Shown in pieces: positions 47,510 to 59,690 of a stretch of 64,000 nt of DNA. The translations under genes were made by a program, and so were the position numbers. The notes under the pieces were generated by a model, which ran no database searches, was not told the DNA's origin, and saw nothing but the letters and a program-made list of their open reading frames with translations. Positions within the stretch are counted from its first letter, which is position 1. Every line of letters begins with the position of its first letter. The DNA is from Mytilus edulis (taxonomy: Eukaryota; Mollusca; Bivalvia; Mytilida; Mytilidae). The stretch spans positions 93,092,749-93,156,748 of the forward strand of contig NC_092344.1 of the NCBI RefSeq assembly GCF_963676685.1, in the 5' to 3' direction.

Positions 47510-50150
47510 TATAATTACATTATTTTAGCTAGAATCATGAAAACACGATTTTTATCAAGTTTTCATTTAATTTACCTGTGCACTTTATTGTGGGACCTCG
47601 TGTCATCATGAATGATTAATGTTATTGTCTATTACAATTGTTTCAGGAATAGCACGAGATGTGCAGTTGGCCAATCAGAATAACGTATTATAATGAAACA
47701 TACATCTAATGTAATTATATAGTAATATTCAAACAGTATGAAATAAATAGCCCGCAGTAATAATATATAAGACATGCCAGAGCTTGTATTTGTTTAATGA
47801 TTTTACATCTATCTTAGAACTTAGAACTTTATTAAACAAACTCAGACGCTGCGCTACAGGAACATCAATTATACTGATGACAGAATGAGTAGAAATTATT
47901 TAATATATAAAACTATAAAATATCAAATTATTAGAACATATATTGTAGACAAACAAACTATAAATTATTGTATTACTGTATACATATATTATAACACATA
48001 TTTCAAAAGGTAATATCAAGGATAGTGGGTTTCTGCAACGAGGCTCCTGAAATAAGGTTCATAATGGTAAAATTGAAGTTGTCTCTTGAAGTTTTACGGA
48101 CTAGAGCATGATTTAGTTGAATATTATACAATACCTATATCACAGAAGACGATGAATACGTTCCCATTGTCGTCACCACAAACCCGTTCCCCTTCAATAA
48201 AAATTGTATCACCGAATGCGACTTATTACCTTACTTTGAATTGATCTGCTTTCCTTTCATTTGAAGATGCGAATACTCAGGTGTCTTGTTGAGTTGTGTT
48301 GCTCAAACTTCGGTTTTCCTTGCGGTATCTTGAACTAATGTATATCTTTATTTCTTTTTTTTTCTTTTTAGCGACGCTATTATTTATTTTTATCCAACTA
48401 ATGATTTTGTTTTGTTACTTTAGTATCGTATGCCTCTTCTTTAGACAATTGCATAAATGAAAAGTTGTGAACAGAGGCTATCAAAGATCACTAAATTCAC
48501 TAATTGATAAAAATGTTAAAGTAAAACAAAAACAAAAACAACTACTGACGAGGATATTCACTGAATTATAATAGGTGTAACAGTGAAATAAAACGTTCAG
48601 CCAGCGAACTCTTTACTTTCGGTAAAAGTTTATAACATCTTCTCCCAGGGCTTTATCCAAGACGGCACACACAACTAAAGTGGGAAGATTATATAGACTA
48701 AGCTATTGCATTTACTGCAAAGTTTACTCAACTGAATGAATGTACTCCTTTACCAGCTGCATGAATACGAAGTATGTAGCGAGGTTATCTGAACTCGCGT
48801 GTTATGCAATATAACGATTAACTTTGAAGATTGTTTTCTTGGTTACATATGGTGTGGCTCTGTACTTATGCACTCCGTCATTGTGTTATTGTTCTTATGA
48901 TAATTTTTTTTGTCTTTATTTTTGCTATTGTGCTGTGTCTGTGTGCCTTATTTTTGTGTTTCTTTCTTGCATGTTACGTGGCTCTGTACTTATTGATTTT
49001 TTCATTTGATTAGGGACTTTCCGATTATATTTTTCTTGGAGTCCAGCATTTTTGAGATTTTACTTTTTTCAAAAAAGTATAAAAACGGAAACAAGATTTT
49101 TTTTTCTTAAAATGAAACACTTATATATTGCAAATAAGATTTACAGTAATTACATGCTATAAAAACAAAAACATGTTATCATCGAGACAAATTATAAACA
49201 AGTGAGAACAAGTATAATATTATCTGGTACAATAGAAAAACAATCAACTAAATATAGTTAGCAGATGTAACTTGATGTGTTAATCAGACTTCAAAGTACA
49301 CACTTTTACCAAATAATGATCTTCATTTGGTTCGATACACACATCTTTTAATGTTGTCTTATAAAGTTTCAAACAAAAGCATTTCGGTAATCGTCTTATG
49401 TTTACCTGTATTGTATGTTCACATGTTTAAGAAACTACATTGCATTTTTACAGGTTTTAAAATATCACATTTTTACAGGTATCAACACTGTCTATTGCAC
49501 CGGGTTTTCTTAACATGTTTTCTTGCGTCATTGCCTTTTAGTGTTACGGTCTAACACTAACCCCAACGTAGCTCTGATTCCTTTCACGGATTTGGCTATA
49601 CTTTTTGGACCTTTTGGATTATAGCTCTTCATCTTTTATATAAGCTTTGGATTGCAAATATTTTGTCCACGAGCATCACTGAAGAGACATGTATTGTCGA
49701 AATGCGCATCTGGTGCAAGAAAATTGGTACCGTTAATTTTAACGTCTGTTCAAATACTTTGTAAGGTACAAATGTCCTAACCTCATTTGAACATGAATTT
49801 CTTATATCAGATTTTATTTATAAAGACCTCTTCTGATACTCTATTTAGTTGCAATTTTGTTTTTGTGTATTTCGTGATTTCATAACAATGCTATCCTATT
49901 TATTTATATATTTTTAACATTTAAACTAACATTAAACGTCCGTATATAGGTAACTTTAATAATTGGAATATTTAATCATGCATATACATACAATGTACGT
50001 ACCATACATAAAACCTTATTGAATATCTCAATGTCGGGTGTATTGAACCTACACAGTAAAATATCGATGAACTATAATATACACATTATTGAGAACAAGG
50101 TAAAAATATAAAATTATCCAGGACATATTAATTTCATAATCCGTTAGATG
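47510..50150. other. Upstream region of copy C
   Basis: Repeat fragments near 49000-49070 and 49610-49725 (a 'gcgcatctggtgcaag' module) in AT-rich DNA. No gene and no confident promoter element. Confidence 0.4.
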
Positions 50151-50224
50151 TATTGATACATAGTGATCATACTTTCTTAATCGACATAGTTGATAAAATT
50201 CACGAACTATTAACAAAGAAGAAA

Positions 50225-50285
50225 ATGAAGACCATCAAATTGAATATATCAGCTGCATATCAGGTGTTGTTTATATTGTTTACAG
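50225..50285 (+). CDS. Copy C exon 1 (signal peptide)
   Basis: The ATG in gaaaATGaag starts a lysine-containing n-region and a hydrophobic core (VLFILFT), ending at donor gtaagt in phase 1. An in-frame ATG at 50153 would add 24 mostly polar residues, so the downstream start gives the better signal peptide. Confidence 0.75.
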
Positions 50286-53200
50286 GTAAGTTAACAATCT
50301 TGTTTGCATCTTATATAAAAAAAAATTACTTTGATATTATAGAAATTTGTGATCATTTTAACATTATATATGTAGTTTGTCCAGTTTTTGACGTATTACT
50401 AAATGCATTTACAACTTATCCAGTGTTGTCTGTATGTGTGTGTCTGGTTGCGTTTTTTTTCTTTCTTTTTTTTTCGGGGGGGGGGAGGGGGGGTTGGTTC
50501 TTGCCATTTTTTCCGACTGCAAAATGACAGGAATCAATGTGATAATGAAACAAAGCAGCTTGTTTCATTATCACATTGATTCCTGTCATTAAATAGGCAT
50601 TTAATCATAAAATTGTATTTTTTACTCCATTAAAACCATAAACTGTATTGGATTTTCTCATAATAAAATCAATGATAGTAAACCCTTGTATACTGATAAA
50701 TTGCATTTTTCATTCAGACGTGGAGTAATTAATGCATGTGTATATAGGACCCCAGACGAAATTGGTAGAACTTGTTTTATTCTTGCAGCTATATTGATTA
50801 CTGAGGCTTGGTATTTCGTAACGTCAGTTAATTTTGAAACCAGGATATCTTGTTCTTTCAATTATTAATCTCTGTCAAAAGCATATAACATAATAGTATA
50901 ATGTTTGTTTGTGTCAATGGCATGCTGCCCATCCAAGGTCCTCAATTGAAACATGAAATTTCTTATTCTATTCTTATTCTTTCATCAACATGTAAGGTAT
51001 GAGTTACTATTTTAATGTATCTAAAAAAAATTTAGCAAAGTAGTAACAAGAAAACATTATGATAGTCAAACTAGTTTGATACGATCTAACTTCCTTGATA
51101 CATGTAAATTGTGATTTCAATCTTCCGGTTGATTTTCATATAACTCGAGATATTTTTTAATACTTGGTAAGAATATCGTGTGTAACACCATGTATACTTC
51201 CTTGTTATTACCGGTGACTTCATACAATCAACACAATACAAAGTAGTTTATTTATATATATTTTCTGGTCAATAACTTTAAATAAACGATATATTAGTGA
51301 AATATTGAAAAAAAAGGTTTAGTCATTCAATAATATAACGACAAACGCTTTTTAAGTTATTTTCCCCATGATAGTTTCGATACGTGATTATTGCATTTCG
51401 AATCTGTATGTCTTGTATTTACTCTCGAATTTTTTTTCAAAACTCCATCCCAATACTTTTAATATACTGTTTCCATCACAACGCGGTTAAGTATTTTATT
51501 ATATCGGATACGGTCAATTTGATGTACTTGCATTTCCATCAGCTGACTTAAACGTTAATAGTGTGACATCAACAACATTCGGTTTCAATGTTTTAAGATG
51601 ATTGTGTTATGTCTCGATATTACTTTCTTATTTTGACCAATAAATCAAATGACAAATCAATGCTATTTGACCTCATCCTTAAGAGTGCAACAGAATGAAA
51701 ATGGTGAGGTAATGAGAAGTTTTTTAAAGGAACTATGAGTATGGTTGATTATTTAATCGTAAAATCCCTGTGATAAACAATCCAAATGCACGTGTAACCT
51801 TAATACCATTAAAGCTTTACCAAGTCTAAAGTATGTTCTTAGTTTGTTGCGATTTCACACGTATCTCGATTTAAAATAGTACATTCACGATTTTCATATT
51901 TTCTTCAGTGGTGGCCTGTTGCAATTCCGTAAGGCATGAAGAGGAAAAATACATTACACACGTGAAATACAGAGAACACAAGCTTGTGAAAAGAGCCGTT
52001 TCCGGTACAAATACGACAGACAGTACAGACAATTTAAATACAACGCTTGGCACAGACAGTTCGAATACAACACATAGTGTCGTCGACAACACCTCAAGGG
52101 GTAGTGATGTGGCCACTACAACAAATAGTTATGAGACAACAAATAATAGTGAGATTACAAATAGTAACGGGACAACAGAAAATTTTGAAACAACAAAAAG
52201 TTATGCGACAACAAATAGTAATAGTGCAAATTCAACAGCAACATCAACAGTTACAACAGAGACTACAACACAAAATTTACCAACTGGTCAAACAGAGGTT
52301 CCATCCAATACGAACACGGTAATTTTAGAATAGTTACACTGTAAATATGCAACGATTTAATATGATGGAAAATGTGTGTTAAACTCACTACTCGCACGCA
52401 AAAGCTTAAACCAAATGATTACTGTTCAATCTCTTAACGTGACAATGATTGATGCCTTCAAAAGCTTGCACATCACTTACAATTATAATAACTTAGGATT
52501 TGCTCAATCATGCTCAATCTGTTTAGTCAGTTATTATTTGGAGTAAATTATTCTTAAATAGACACATGAAACCAAATATTATATTCATTCATATCTGCAA
52601 TTATAATAAATCAATAGCGAATCAATTTTTTTTAGAGAATCACTGTTTAAAGAATGAAATAGTTTAAAGGCATGTTTTATTCATATTGGATGTTTAATGG
52701 TTTGTTTTCGCAGTATTCTTTACATACATGAAATTTAATTGATTTGATCTTTTTTATTGATTTGTACATAAAATTAGATGAGATTTTAATGTATATTTTG
52801 AATTGATTTGAAAATCACTGTAAAGATAAAATATGTATACCTTTTAAATAGTTACACCAAAAAAAGTCTTATATAATGTGGTATCTCACTTCAATGAAGC
52901 ATTTTTCCCCATCTATAATTCATTTTATTGTACGAATATGACCATAATAACTAGCATTTTGTTCATTTTTTGGCAGACAACAGACCACCATACTTATTAT
53001 AAGTCGAGAATATTTTCCGACCCGAATGGGGCCTATTGGAATGAGTTGCATGGACATACGAGACATTCTTTATCAAATGACAAACATCTTGTGTACTCGG
53101 TAAGAATTTATATGGGGTCATATAGTCTATTAGCCTTTCTTTGACCTTTAACATTTGATCACATCAAACGAATTAAATTGAATTCCTTTTGTGAATAAAT

Positions 53201-56200
53201 TTTCGATGGTTCAGGTATTAAATCTGCGAGCTGAATAATTCACAATATTTATAACATACAGATGGACTAAAACGTTCAAAAGGATAAAAATGATCAACAT
53301 GTCATGTCATGGTATAAGAAATTAGTCATGAAAAATCTACTTTTTCTTTTGTCGTGTAGCTTAGATACATGTAGCATTTATCTACAGTAGAATATGGGAT
53401 TTCGGATCTTTTACATAGAAGTTTAGTAACATATCATATAAACGGTATACCGGTGTAATATTCCTTATGTCGTTATTTTTCATATACCTTTCAAAATGCA
53501 AACATTTACACAACTTACAGTTTTCGGGGAGGGTAGGTCGCTCGCAATAGCTATTATTCGTGCACTTTCTTTACATGTATTTGTCTTTCCCAAGTCAGAA
53601 GCCTATTGTTCAAAAGTGTCCAGGGCGCTTAATACATTCATTTATTTTTTACTTTGCTATCCGTAATACGATGTTCTTGTAAATAAAGGCAACAGTAGTA
53701 TACCGGTGTTCAAAAGTCACCAATCGATTGAGAGAAAACATATCCAGCTTACAAACTAAACCCGATTGAAACACATCAACTATTAGCGGAAAATAAAGGA
53801 ACAACATGAACATTTGTAGTCATAAAATTGAGAATGAAAATGGGGAATGTGCCAAAGAGACAACAAGCCGACCATAGAAAAAAACAACAGCAGAAGGTCA
53901 CCAACAGGTCTTCAATGTAGCGAAAAATTCCCGCACCCGGAGGCGTCCTTCAGCTGGCCCCTAGACAAATATATACTAGTTCAGTGATAATGAACGCCAT
54001 ACTAATTTCCAAATTGTACACAAGAAACTAAAATTAAAATAATACAAGACTAACAAAGGCCAGAGGCTCCTGACTTGGGACAGGTGCATAAATACGGCGG
54101 GGTTAAACATGTTTGTGAGATCTCAACCCTCCCCCTTTACCTCTAGCCAATGTAGAAAAGTAAACATATAACAATACGCACATTAAAATTCAGTTCAAGA
54201 GAAGTTCGAGTCTGATGTCAGAAGATGTAACCAAAGAAAATAAACAAAATGACAATAATACATAAATAGCAACAGACTACTAGCAGTTAACTGACATGCC
54301 AGCTCCAGACTTCAATTAAACTGACTGAAAGATTATGATTTCATCATATGAACATCAGGCACAATCCTTCCCGTTAGGGGTTTAGTATCATACCATCATA
54401 ACATATATGAGAAGAACATAACCCGTGCCATGCCAACGACTGTTTTTTTAATAAATGTGTTTAGTTCCGATGCAAAGACCCGATAAGTGAAACAATATTA
54501 ACGCCAAAATATGCAATCTTTAATGACATGACAACAATATCGTAACTATATCCCTTCTTAATAAGTCTATTCAAAGGTTTTGTTAGTTTTTGAGGTGAAT
54601 ACTGACACCTTTGTGCTTTATAAAGAATATTTCCATAAAAAATTGGATGTGAAATACCTGAACGTATAAGAAGTCTGCATGTTGAGCTATATTTACGAAT
54701 GATGTCCTTATACCGATGATAAAATTTAGTAAATGTTTTGACTAGTTTGTGATATCGAAAACCCTGGTGTAATAATTTTTCAGTAATACATAAATTTCTC
54801 TCGTTAAAATCTAAAACATTGTTACATACACGAGCGAATCGTACAAGTTGAGATATATAAACACCGTAAGATGGTGACAAGGTAACGTCACCATCTAAAA
54901 ATGGATAATTAACGATAGGAAATGAAAAATTATCTCTTTTATCATAAATTTTAGTATTCAGCTTTCCGTTAGTGATATAGATATCAAGATCGAGGAAAGG
55001 GCAGTGGTCATTGTTAGTATTAGCTTTATTTAAAGTAAGTTCAACAGGATAAATTTCTTTAATATACATACTGAAGTCGTCATTATTGAGAGCCAAAATA
55101 TCATCCAAATATCTAAAAGTATTATTAAATTTGTTTATCAGATGTTGTTTCGATGGGTCTTTCCTTATTTTTGTCCTAAATTGTAACTCATAGCAATACA
55201 AAAACAGGTCCGCAATAAGTGGTGCACAGTTAGTCCCCATTGGAATTCCGATAATCTGACGATATACGGAATCCCCAAAGCGAACAAAAATGTTATCTAG
55301 TAAAAATTCAAGGGCATATATAGTATCAAAGCATGTCCAATTGACATAGTTTTTTTTATTATTGCTACTAAAAAATGACCTAAATGCATTTTTGTTTCTC
55401 TTTCAGTTTGTTACAATATCTTTTGAATTTCCATTCTATGGTCACATGATACAGAAATTTGCAATTACGCCATTAGGTTTGTACCATACTAGTATATAAA
55501 ACTTTACCTGTTGAGTTGACATTGTGTTTGCTAAAAACGCAACGTCTTTCCTTGTTTGTTATAGAAATTCAAGGGGAACTGGTGAATAGAAATATATGAT
55601 AACGTTTGTTTTTTTCTTCCGACCGACAGTAAAACTCTTCCCAAAGAATGGTGTACGTTTGGTTGTGCGGGATAAATAAATACGCAGCCACGCCACATTT
55701 GGTATGTGTTGGAGCTTTAAATTTGATGTTGCCATTTGATTAGGGACCTTCCGTTTTGAATTTTCCTCGGACTTCCTGTTTTATTGTTGTTGTTATTTTA
55801 CTTTTTAATCCAATACCTCGTGTCCATGTTAAGACGTTTGCAACAATTCTTTGAGATAAAGTGACGCAGCTTAATAGATAAACAGCAGCAATATATACAC
55901 CTGATGACATTGTAATTTTATGGAAAATATAAGTTATTGAAACATGTTTTAGGTATAATATGATCAATACTGTTAGACTCTTCAGTACTCAGTCTTCAGT
56001 AAGATTAAACATGTAACAACATTGGTTCTGAGACTAAAACAAATTTAGCGGAAATTGGTTTATCTCTCACTTATTGCATATGGTATTTTATTGTTCATTG
56101 ACTATTTTCCAGGATTTTTGTACATGAGTTCATTCACGCATCGACAACTGGATTATTCATACACCCATTACATTGCTCCACTGATGGCAAACTTTGATAC

Positions 56201-59200
56201 CATTGGAAATCATTCTGAAATATTGTACAAAGATAACGGTAAGTTTGTGTAAGATATCAAATGATTTGAATTCCTCTTACTGTATTATGGATATCATTTC
56301 TCAATTGTATAAAACAAGAACATTATTTCGATTAGCATTTATTTACAAAGCGATTTTGCGTATTCATCTTGGTAATACTTTTTAAGGAGCCAAAAGCACT
56401 TTTCAAACATTTTTAGAAATTTTAAAATTCATACCAAGTAATTCCTGTTGAAATTCAAAGGGACATCTATTCCAGACAGTTAAACTTGAAGTTACAACTT
56501 TCTCTCGTACGAAAACAATAAATGGAAAATTATTAAATGTATATACTTCATGCAAACTCTAAAATAATTTTTTTATCAAAATTCAGGTAACAGTTTTGTA
56601 ATTGAATGGAGAGACATCGAATTAAATGACCAAACAGAGAGTAAGAAAATTAAGATTATTTTATAGGTTTTTCATAGCAAGCATTGGATTTTAAAACATT
56701 TGACGTTTTTTTATTTGTTCTTTAAACATTAACTATACACGTGTACACATATCACATAACGGAGAACATATTGTTTAAGACAGCAATAAATATCATTTTT
56801 AGCTCACCTGGCCCGAAGGGCCAAGTGAGCTTTTTCCATCACTTTGCGTCCGGCGTCCGTCGTCGTCCGTCGTCTGTCGTCCGTCGTCCGTCGTCGTTAA
56901 CTTTTACAAAAATCTTCTCCTCTGAAACTACTAATCCAAATTGAACCAAACTTGGCCACAATCATCATTGGGGTATCTAGTTAAAAAAATGTGTGGCGTG
57001 ACCCGGTCAACCAACCAAGATGGCCGCCACGGCTAAAAATAGAACATAGGGGTAAAATGCAGTTTTTGGCTTATAAATCAAAAACCAAAGCATTTAGAGG
57101 AAATCTGACGTGGGGTAAAAATGTTTATCAGGTCAAGATCTATCTGCCCTGAAATTTTTAGATGAATCGGTCAACCCGTTGTTTGGTTGCTGCCCCTGAA
57201 TTGGTAATTTTGAGGAAATTTTGCTGTTTTTGGTTATTATCTTGAATATTATTATAGATAGAGATAAACTGTAAACAGCAATAATGTTCGGCAAAGTTAG
57301 ATTTACAAATAAGTCAACATGACCGAAATGGTTAATTGACCCCTTTAGGAGTTATTGCCCTTTATAGTCAATTTTTAACCATTTTTCATAAATCTAAGTA
57401 ATCTTTTACAAAAATCTTCTCCTCTGAAACTGCTGGGCCAAATTAATCCAAACTTGGCCACAATCATTTTTGGGGTATCTAGTTTAAAAAAATGTGTGGC
57501 GTGACCCGATCAACTAACCAAGATGGCCGCCACGGCTAAAAATAGAACATAGGGGTAAAATGCAGTTTTTGGCTTATAAATCAAAAACCAAAGCATTTAG
57601 AGGAAATCTGACGTGGGGTAAAAATGTTTATCAGGTCAAGATCTATCTGCCCTGAAATTTTCAGATGAACCGGTCAACCTGTTGTGGGTTGCTGCCCCTG
57701 AATTGGTAATTTTGAGGAAATTTTGCTGTTTTTGGTTATTATCTTGAATATTATTATAGATAGAGATAAACTGTAAACAGCAATAATGTTCATCAAAGTA
57801 AGATTTACAAATGAGTCAACATGACCGAAATGGTCAGTTGACCCCTTTAGGAGTTATTGCCCTTTATAGTCATTTTTTAACCATTTTTCGTAAATCTTAG
57901 TTATCTTCTCCTCTGAAACTACTGGGCCAAATTAATTCAAACTTGGCCACAATCATCTTTGATGTACCTTGTTTGAAAAATGTGTCCGATGACCTGGCCA
58001 TCCAACCAAGATGGCCACCACGGCTAAAAAGAGAACAGAGGTAAAATGTAGTTTTTTGCTTATAACTCTGAAACCAAATCATTTAGAGGAAATCTGACAA
58101 GGAGTTAAATTGTTTATCAAGTCAATATATATCTGCCCTGAAATATTCAAATGAATTGGACAACCAGTTGTTGGGTTGCTGCCCTCCAATTGGTAATTTT
58201 TAAAGAAATTTTGCTGTTTTTGGTTATTATCTTGACTACTATTATAGATAACGATAAACTGTTAACAGCGATAATGTTCATCAAAGTAAGATCTACAAAT
58301 AAGTCAATATGACCTAAATGGTCAATTGACCCCTTAAGGTGTTATTGCCCTTTATAGTCAATTTTTAACAATTTTCATTAATTTGGTAAATTTATGTAAA
58401 TTTTTACCAAATATTTTTCTCTGTTACTAATGGGCAAAGTTCATTATAGATATAATTGTAAGAAGCAAGAGCGTTCAGTAAAGTATGAACTTCAAACACA
58501 TCACCATCACCAAAATACAATTTTGTCATGAATCCATTTGTGTCCTTTGCTTAATATGCACATAGACCAAGGTGAGCGACACAGGCTCTTTAGAGCCTCT
58601 AGTTTTTTATAGTATAGTATCGAGTCTTTTAAATTACGTCATTGTCCAATGGATTCAATGCATTCCTCTTTTTTCGTATCCCTTTCGATTGTTAAAGACT
58701 CATTACTAACTCTAAAATGTTGACTGTAGTAAAAGAAATTTCGAACTTTGGTACCATTATCATTATCGTATGGGAATGATGAGCAGCGTTAACCCTAAGT
58801 AAAGGTGTAATCCTATTGAAGCCTTCGTTTAATTCCATCATCTGAAAATCGGAAATGGGGAACCGATTTGAGAAGCAGGCAAGTGGGTGAAGTGGCTTTG
58901 TATTTCATATATATTTCTAATCGTTTTCTTTTCAAAACTTAGTTATCGTTCCGAATATGCATGAGATACTTGTCACAGGACTCTTTTTTTTACACAGGAC
59001 TCGAGGCAAACATAGATCTTCAATTAATCAGAATTGTAATACAGTTACTAATGGACTCTCAATGCTGTGAGATGATGGACATATGGATATTTAATAGCAA
59101 AACATGCAACAATAAAAAATAATACAAACAATGATCTACCAAATCAAAATTCAAGTATTTCATGACAACGGGTTTTAAACAAACAACAAACAATGATCAC

Positions 59201-59345
59201 CAGGAATAAACTACTAGTATATAGCGAGAATGATCATTTATCTCAGATTAATTTATCTATTTATCTTTTATTTTTTGCAGAAGGGAACTACACGTTTCAA
59301 GTAACACTTTTTCAAAATGGTACAATAATGTTTGTTTACAAATCA
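50225..59345 (+). CDS. Plexin domain-containing (PLXDC/TEM7-like) protein, copy C, first seven exons
   Basis: Exons 50225-50285, 51909-52318, 52977-53099, 55407-55476, 56113-56238, 56587-56640 and 59281-59345 join in phase to give 303 residues. A signal peptide (MKTIKLNIS... then a hydrophobic run to about residue 22) is followed by YREHKLVKRA, a Ser/Thr/Asn-rich mucin-like segment of about 110 residues with many NxS/T sequons, and then the conserved ectodomain (YWNELHGHTRH, FPFYGHMI, HYIAPLMANFDTIG, LFQNGTI). Exons 3-7 have the same length and phase as copy B. Exons 8-14 (rest of ectodomain, PSI, transmembrane, tail) were not found before the window end and presumably lie beyond it. Introns carry an RT open reading frame, a Helitron-like element and a 1.8-kb TIR transposon, making this copy the most transposon-loaded. 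Confidence 0.88.
50523..50590. repeat. Perfect 31-bp hairpin, 6-nt loop
   Basis: Bases 50523-50553 are an exact inverted copy of 50560-50590, separated by agcagc. It lies in intron 1 of copy C, just after a poly-T/poly-G tract (50455-50495). Confidence 0.9.
51909..52318 (+). CDS. Copy C exon 2 (mucin-like N-terminus)
   Basis: A 410-nt exon (phase 1 to 0; acceptor cttcag, donor gtaatt) encodes VVACCNSVRHEEEKYITHVK and EHKLVKRAVS, then a Ser/Thr/Asn-rich run of degenerate repeats such as ETTNNSEI, NGTTENFETT and SYATTNS. Many NxS/T sequons and clustered Thr/Ser suggest heavy glycosylation. Copy B has 34 codons here against about 136. Confidence 0.85.
52977..53099 (+). CDS. Copy C exon 3
   Basis: A 123-nt phase-0 exon encodes TYYKSRIFSDPNGAYWNELH and then GHTRHSLSND. 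Acceptor tggcag, donor gtaaga. Confidence 0.92.
53840..54460. repeat. Dispersed repeat tail next to the RT element
   Basis: It opens with the module aatggggaatgtgccaaaga ... cttcagctggcccct (also at 2930, 59440, 62490). It then runs through ggcggggttaaacatg and aaccctcccccttt to the end of the minus-strand RT frame, so it may be the 3' end of that retroelement. Confidence 0.6.
54461..55400 (-). CDS. Reverse transcriptase of a non-LTR/Penelope-like retroelement (5'-truncated)
   Basis: The minus-strand frame is open from about 55400 to the stop at 54461. The annotated ATG (55240) is internal, because upstream codons continue the protein (WTCFDTIYALEFLLDNIFVR, then GIPMGTNCAPL). It has the RT motif GIPMGTNCAPLIADLFLYCY and the catalytic box FRYLDDI, then FLDLDIYI, YDKRDNFSFPIVNYPFLD and SPSYGVYISQLVRFARVC. 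This RT type is common in mollusc genomes; I cannot place its class with certainty. Upstream domains are missing. It lies in intron 3 of copy C, antisense to the gene, and reaches the exon 4 acceptor. Confidence 0.8.
55407..55476 (+). CDS. Copy C exon 4
   Basis: A 70-nt exon (phase 0 to 1) encodes FVTISFEFPFYGHMIQKFAI. Acceptor ctttcag, donor gtttgt (weaker). A minus-strand retroelement open frame abuts the acceptor on its upstream side. Confidence 0.9.
56113..56238 (+). CDS. Copy C exon 5
   Basis: A 126-nt exon (phase 1 to 1) encodes GFLYMSSFTHRQLDYSYTHY and then IAPLMANFDTIGNHS. Acceptor ttccag, donor gtaagt. Length and phase match copy B. Confidence 0.92.
56587..56640 (+). CDS. Copy C exon 6
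   Basis: A 54-nt exon (phase 1 to 1) encodes NSFVIEWRDIELNDQTE. Acceptor attcag, donor gtaaga. The next intron contains the Helitron-like element. Confidence 0.9.
56803..58602. mobile_element. Helitron/Helentron-like element with ~490-bp tandem units
   Basis: It starts TCACCTGGCCCGAAGGGCCA, part of a gctcac...gtgagc stem, followed by a (gtccgtc)n tract. At least three tandem units begin near 56917, 57419 and 57908 (spacing 502 and 489), with a decayed fourth. It ends in a hairpin (aggctc-TTTA-gagcct), then CTAG before T, which fits the Helitron 3' CTRR rule. There is no Rep/helicase, so it is non-autonomous. Located in intron 6 of copy C. Confidence 0.65.
58610..59270. other. Rest of copy C intron 6
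   Basis: AT-rich intronic sequence with no repeat pairing that I can see. Confidence 0.4.
59281..59345 (+). CDS. Copy C exon 7 (last in window)
   Basis: A 65-nt exon (phase 1 to 0) encodes GNYTFQVTLFQNGTIMFVYK. Acceptor tttgcag, donor gtgagt. No exon 8 follows before 64000; the intron is at least 4.6 kb. Confidence 0.9.
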
Positions 59346-59429
59346 GTGAGTATTATAATAGTGATCGTCATGTGCTGAACGAAATCGGATGCAAACCGAA
59401 AAAAAAATTACAATTGACGTTAAGCATAA

Positions 59430-59690
59430 AATTGAGAATGGAAATGGGGAATGTGTCAGAGACAACAACCCGACCATAGAACAGAAAAGAGCAGAAGGTC
59501 ACCAATAAGTCTTCAATGCAGGGAGAAATTCCCGCACCCGGATGAGTCCTTCAGCTGGCCCCATAACAAATAGATATACTAATTCAGTGATAATGAACGC
59601 CATATTAAACTCCAAATTAAACACCAAAAAAAATAATATTTAAAATAATACAAGATTAACAAAAGGCCAGAGGCTCCATATACAGATGTG
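59430..59690. repeat. Dispersed 'cagctggcccc' module
   Basis: Nearly the same as 53846-54080 (aatggggaatgtg, agcagaaggtcacca, cccgcacccgga, gataatgaacgccatat, aaaggccagaggctcc), in the same orientation, in intron 7 of copy C. Confidence 0.65.

Noticed and set aside
50153-50224. In-frame upstream ATG extending copy C by 24 residues
   Set aside because: It would bury the signal peptide behind a polar segment; the ATG at 50225 gives a standard secretory signal.
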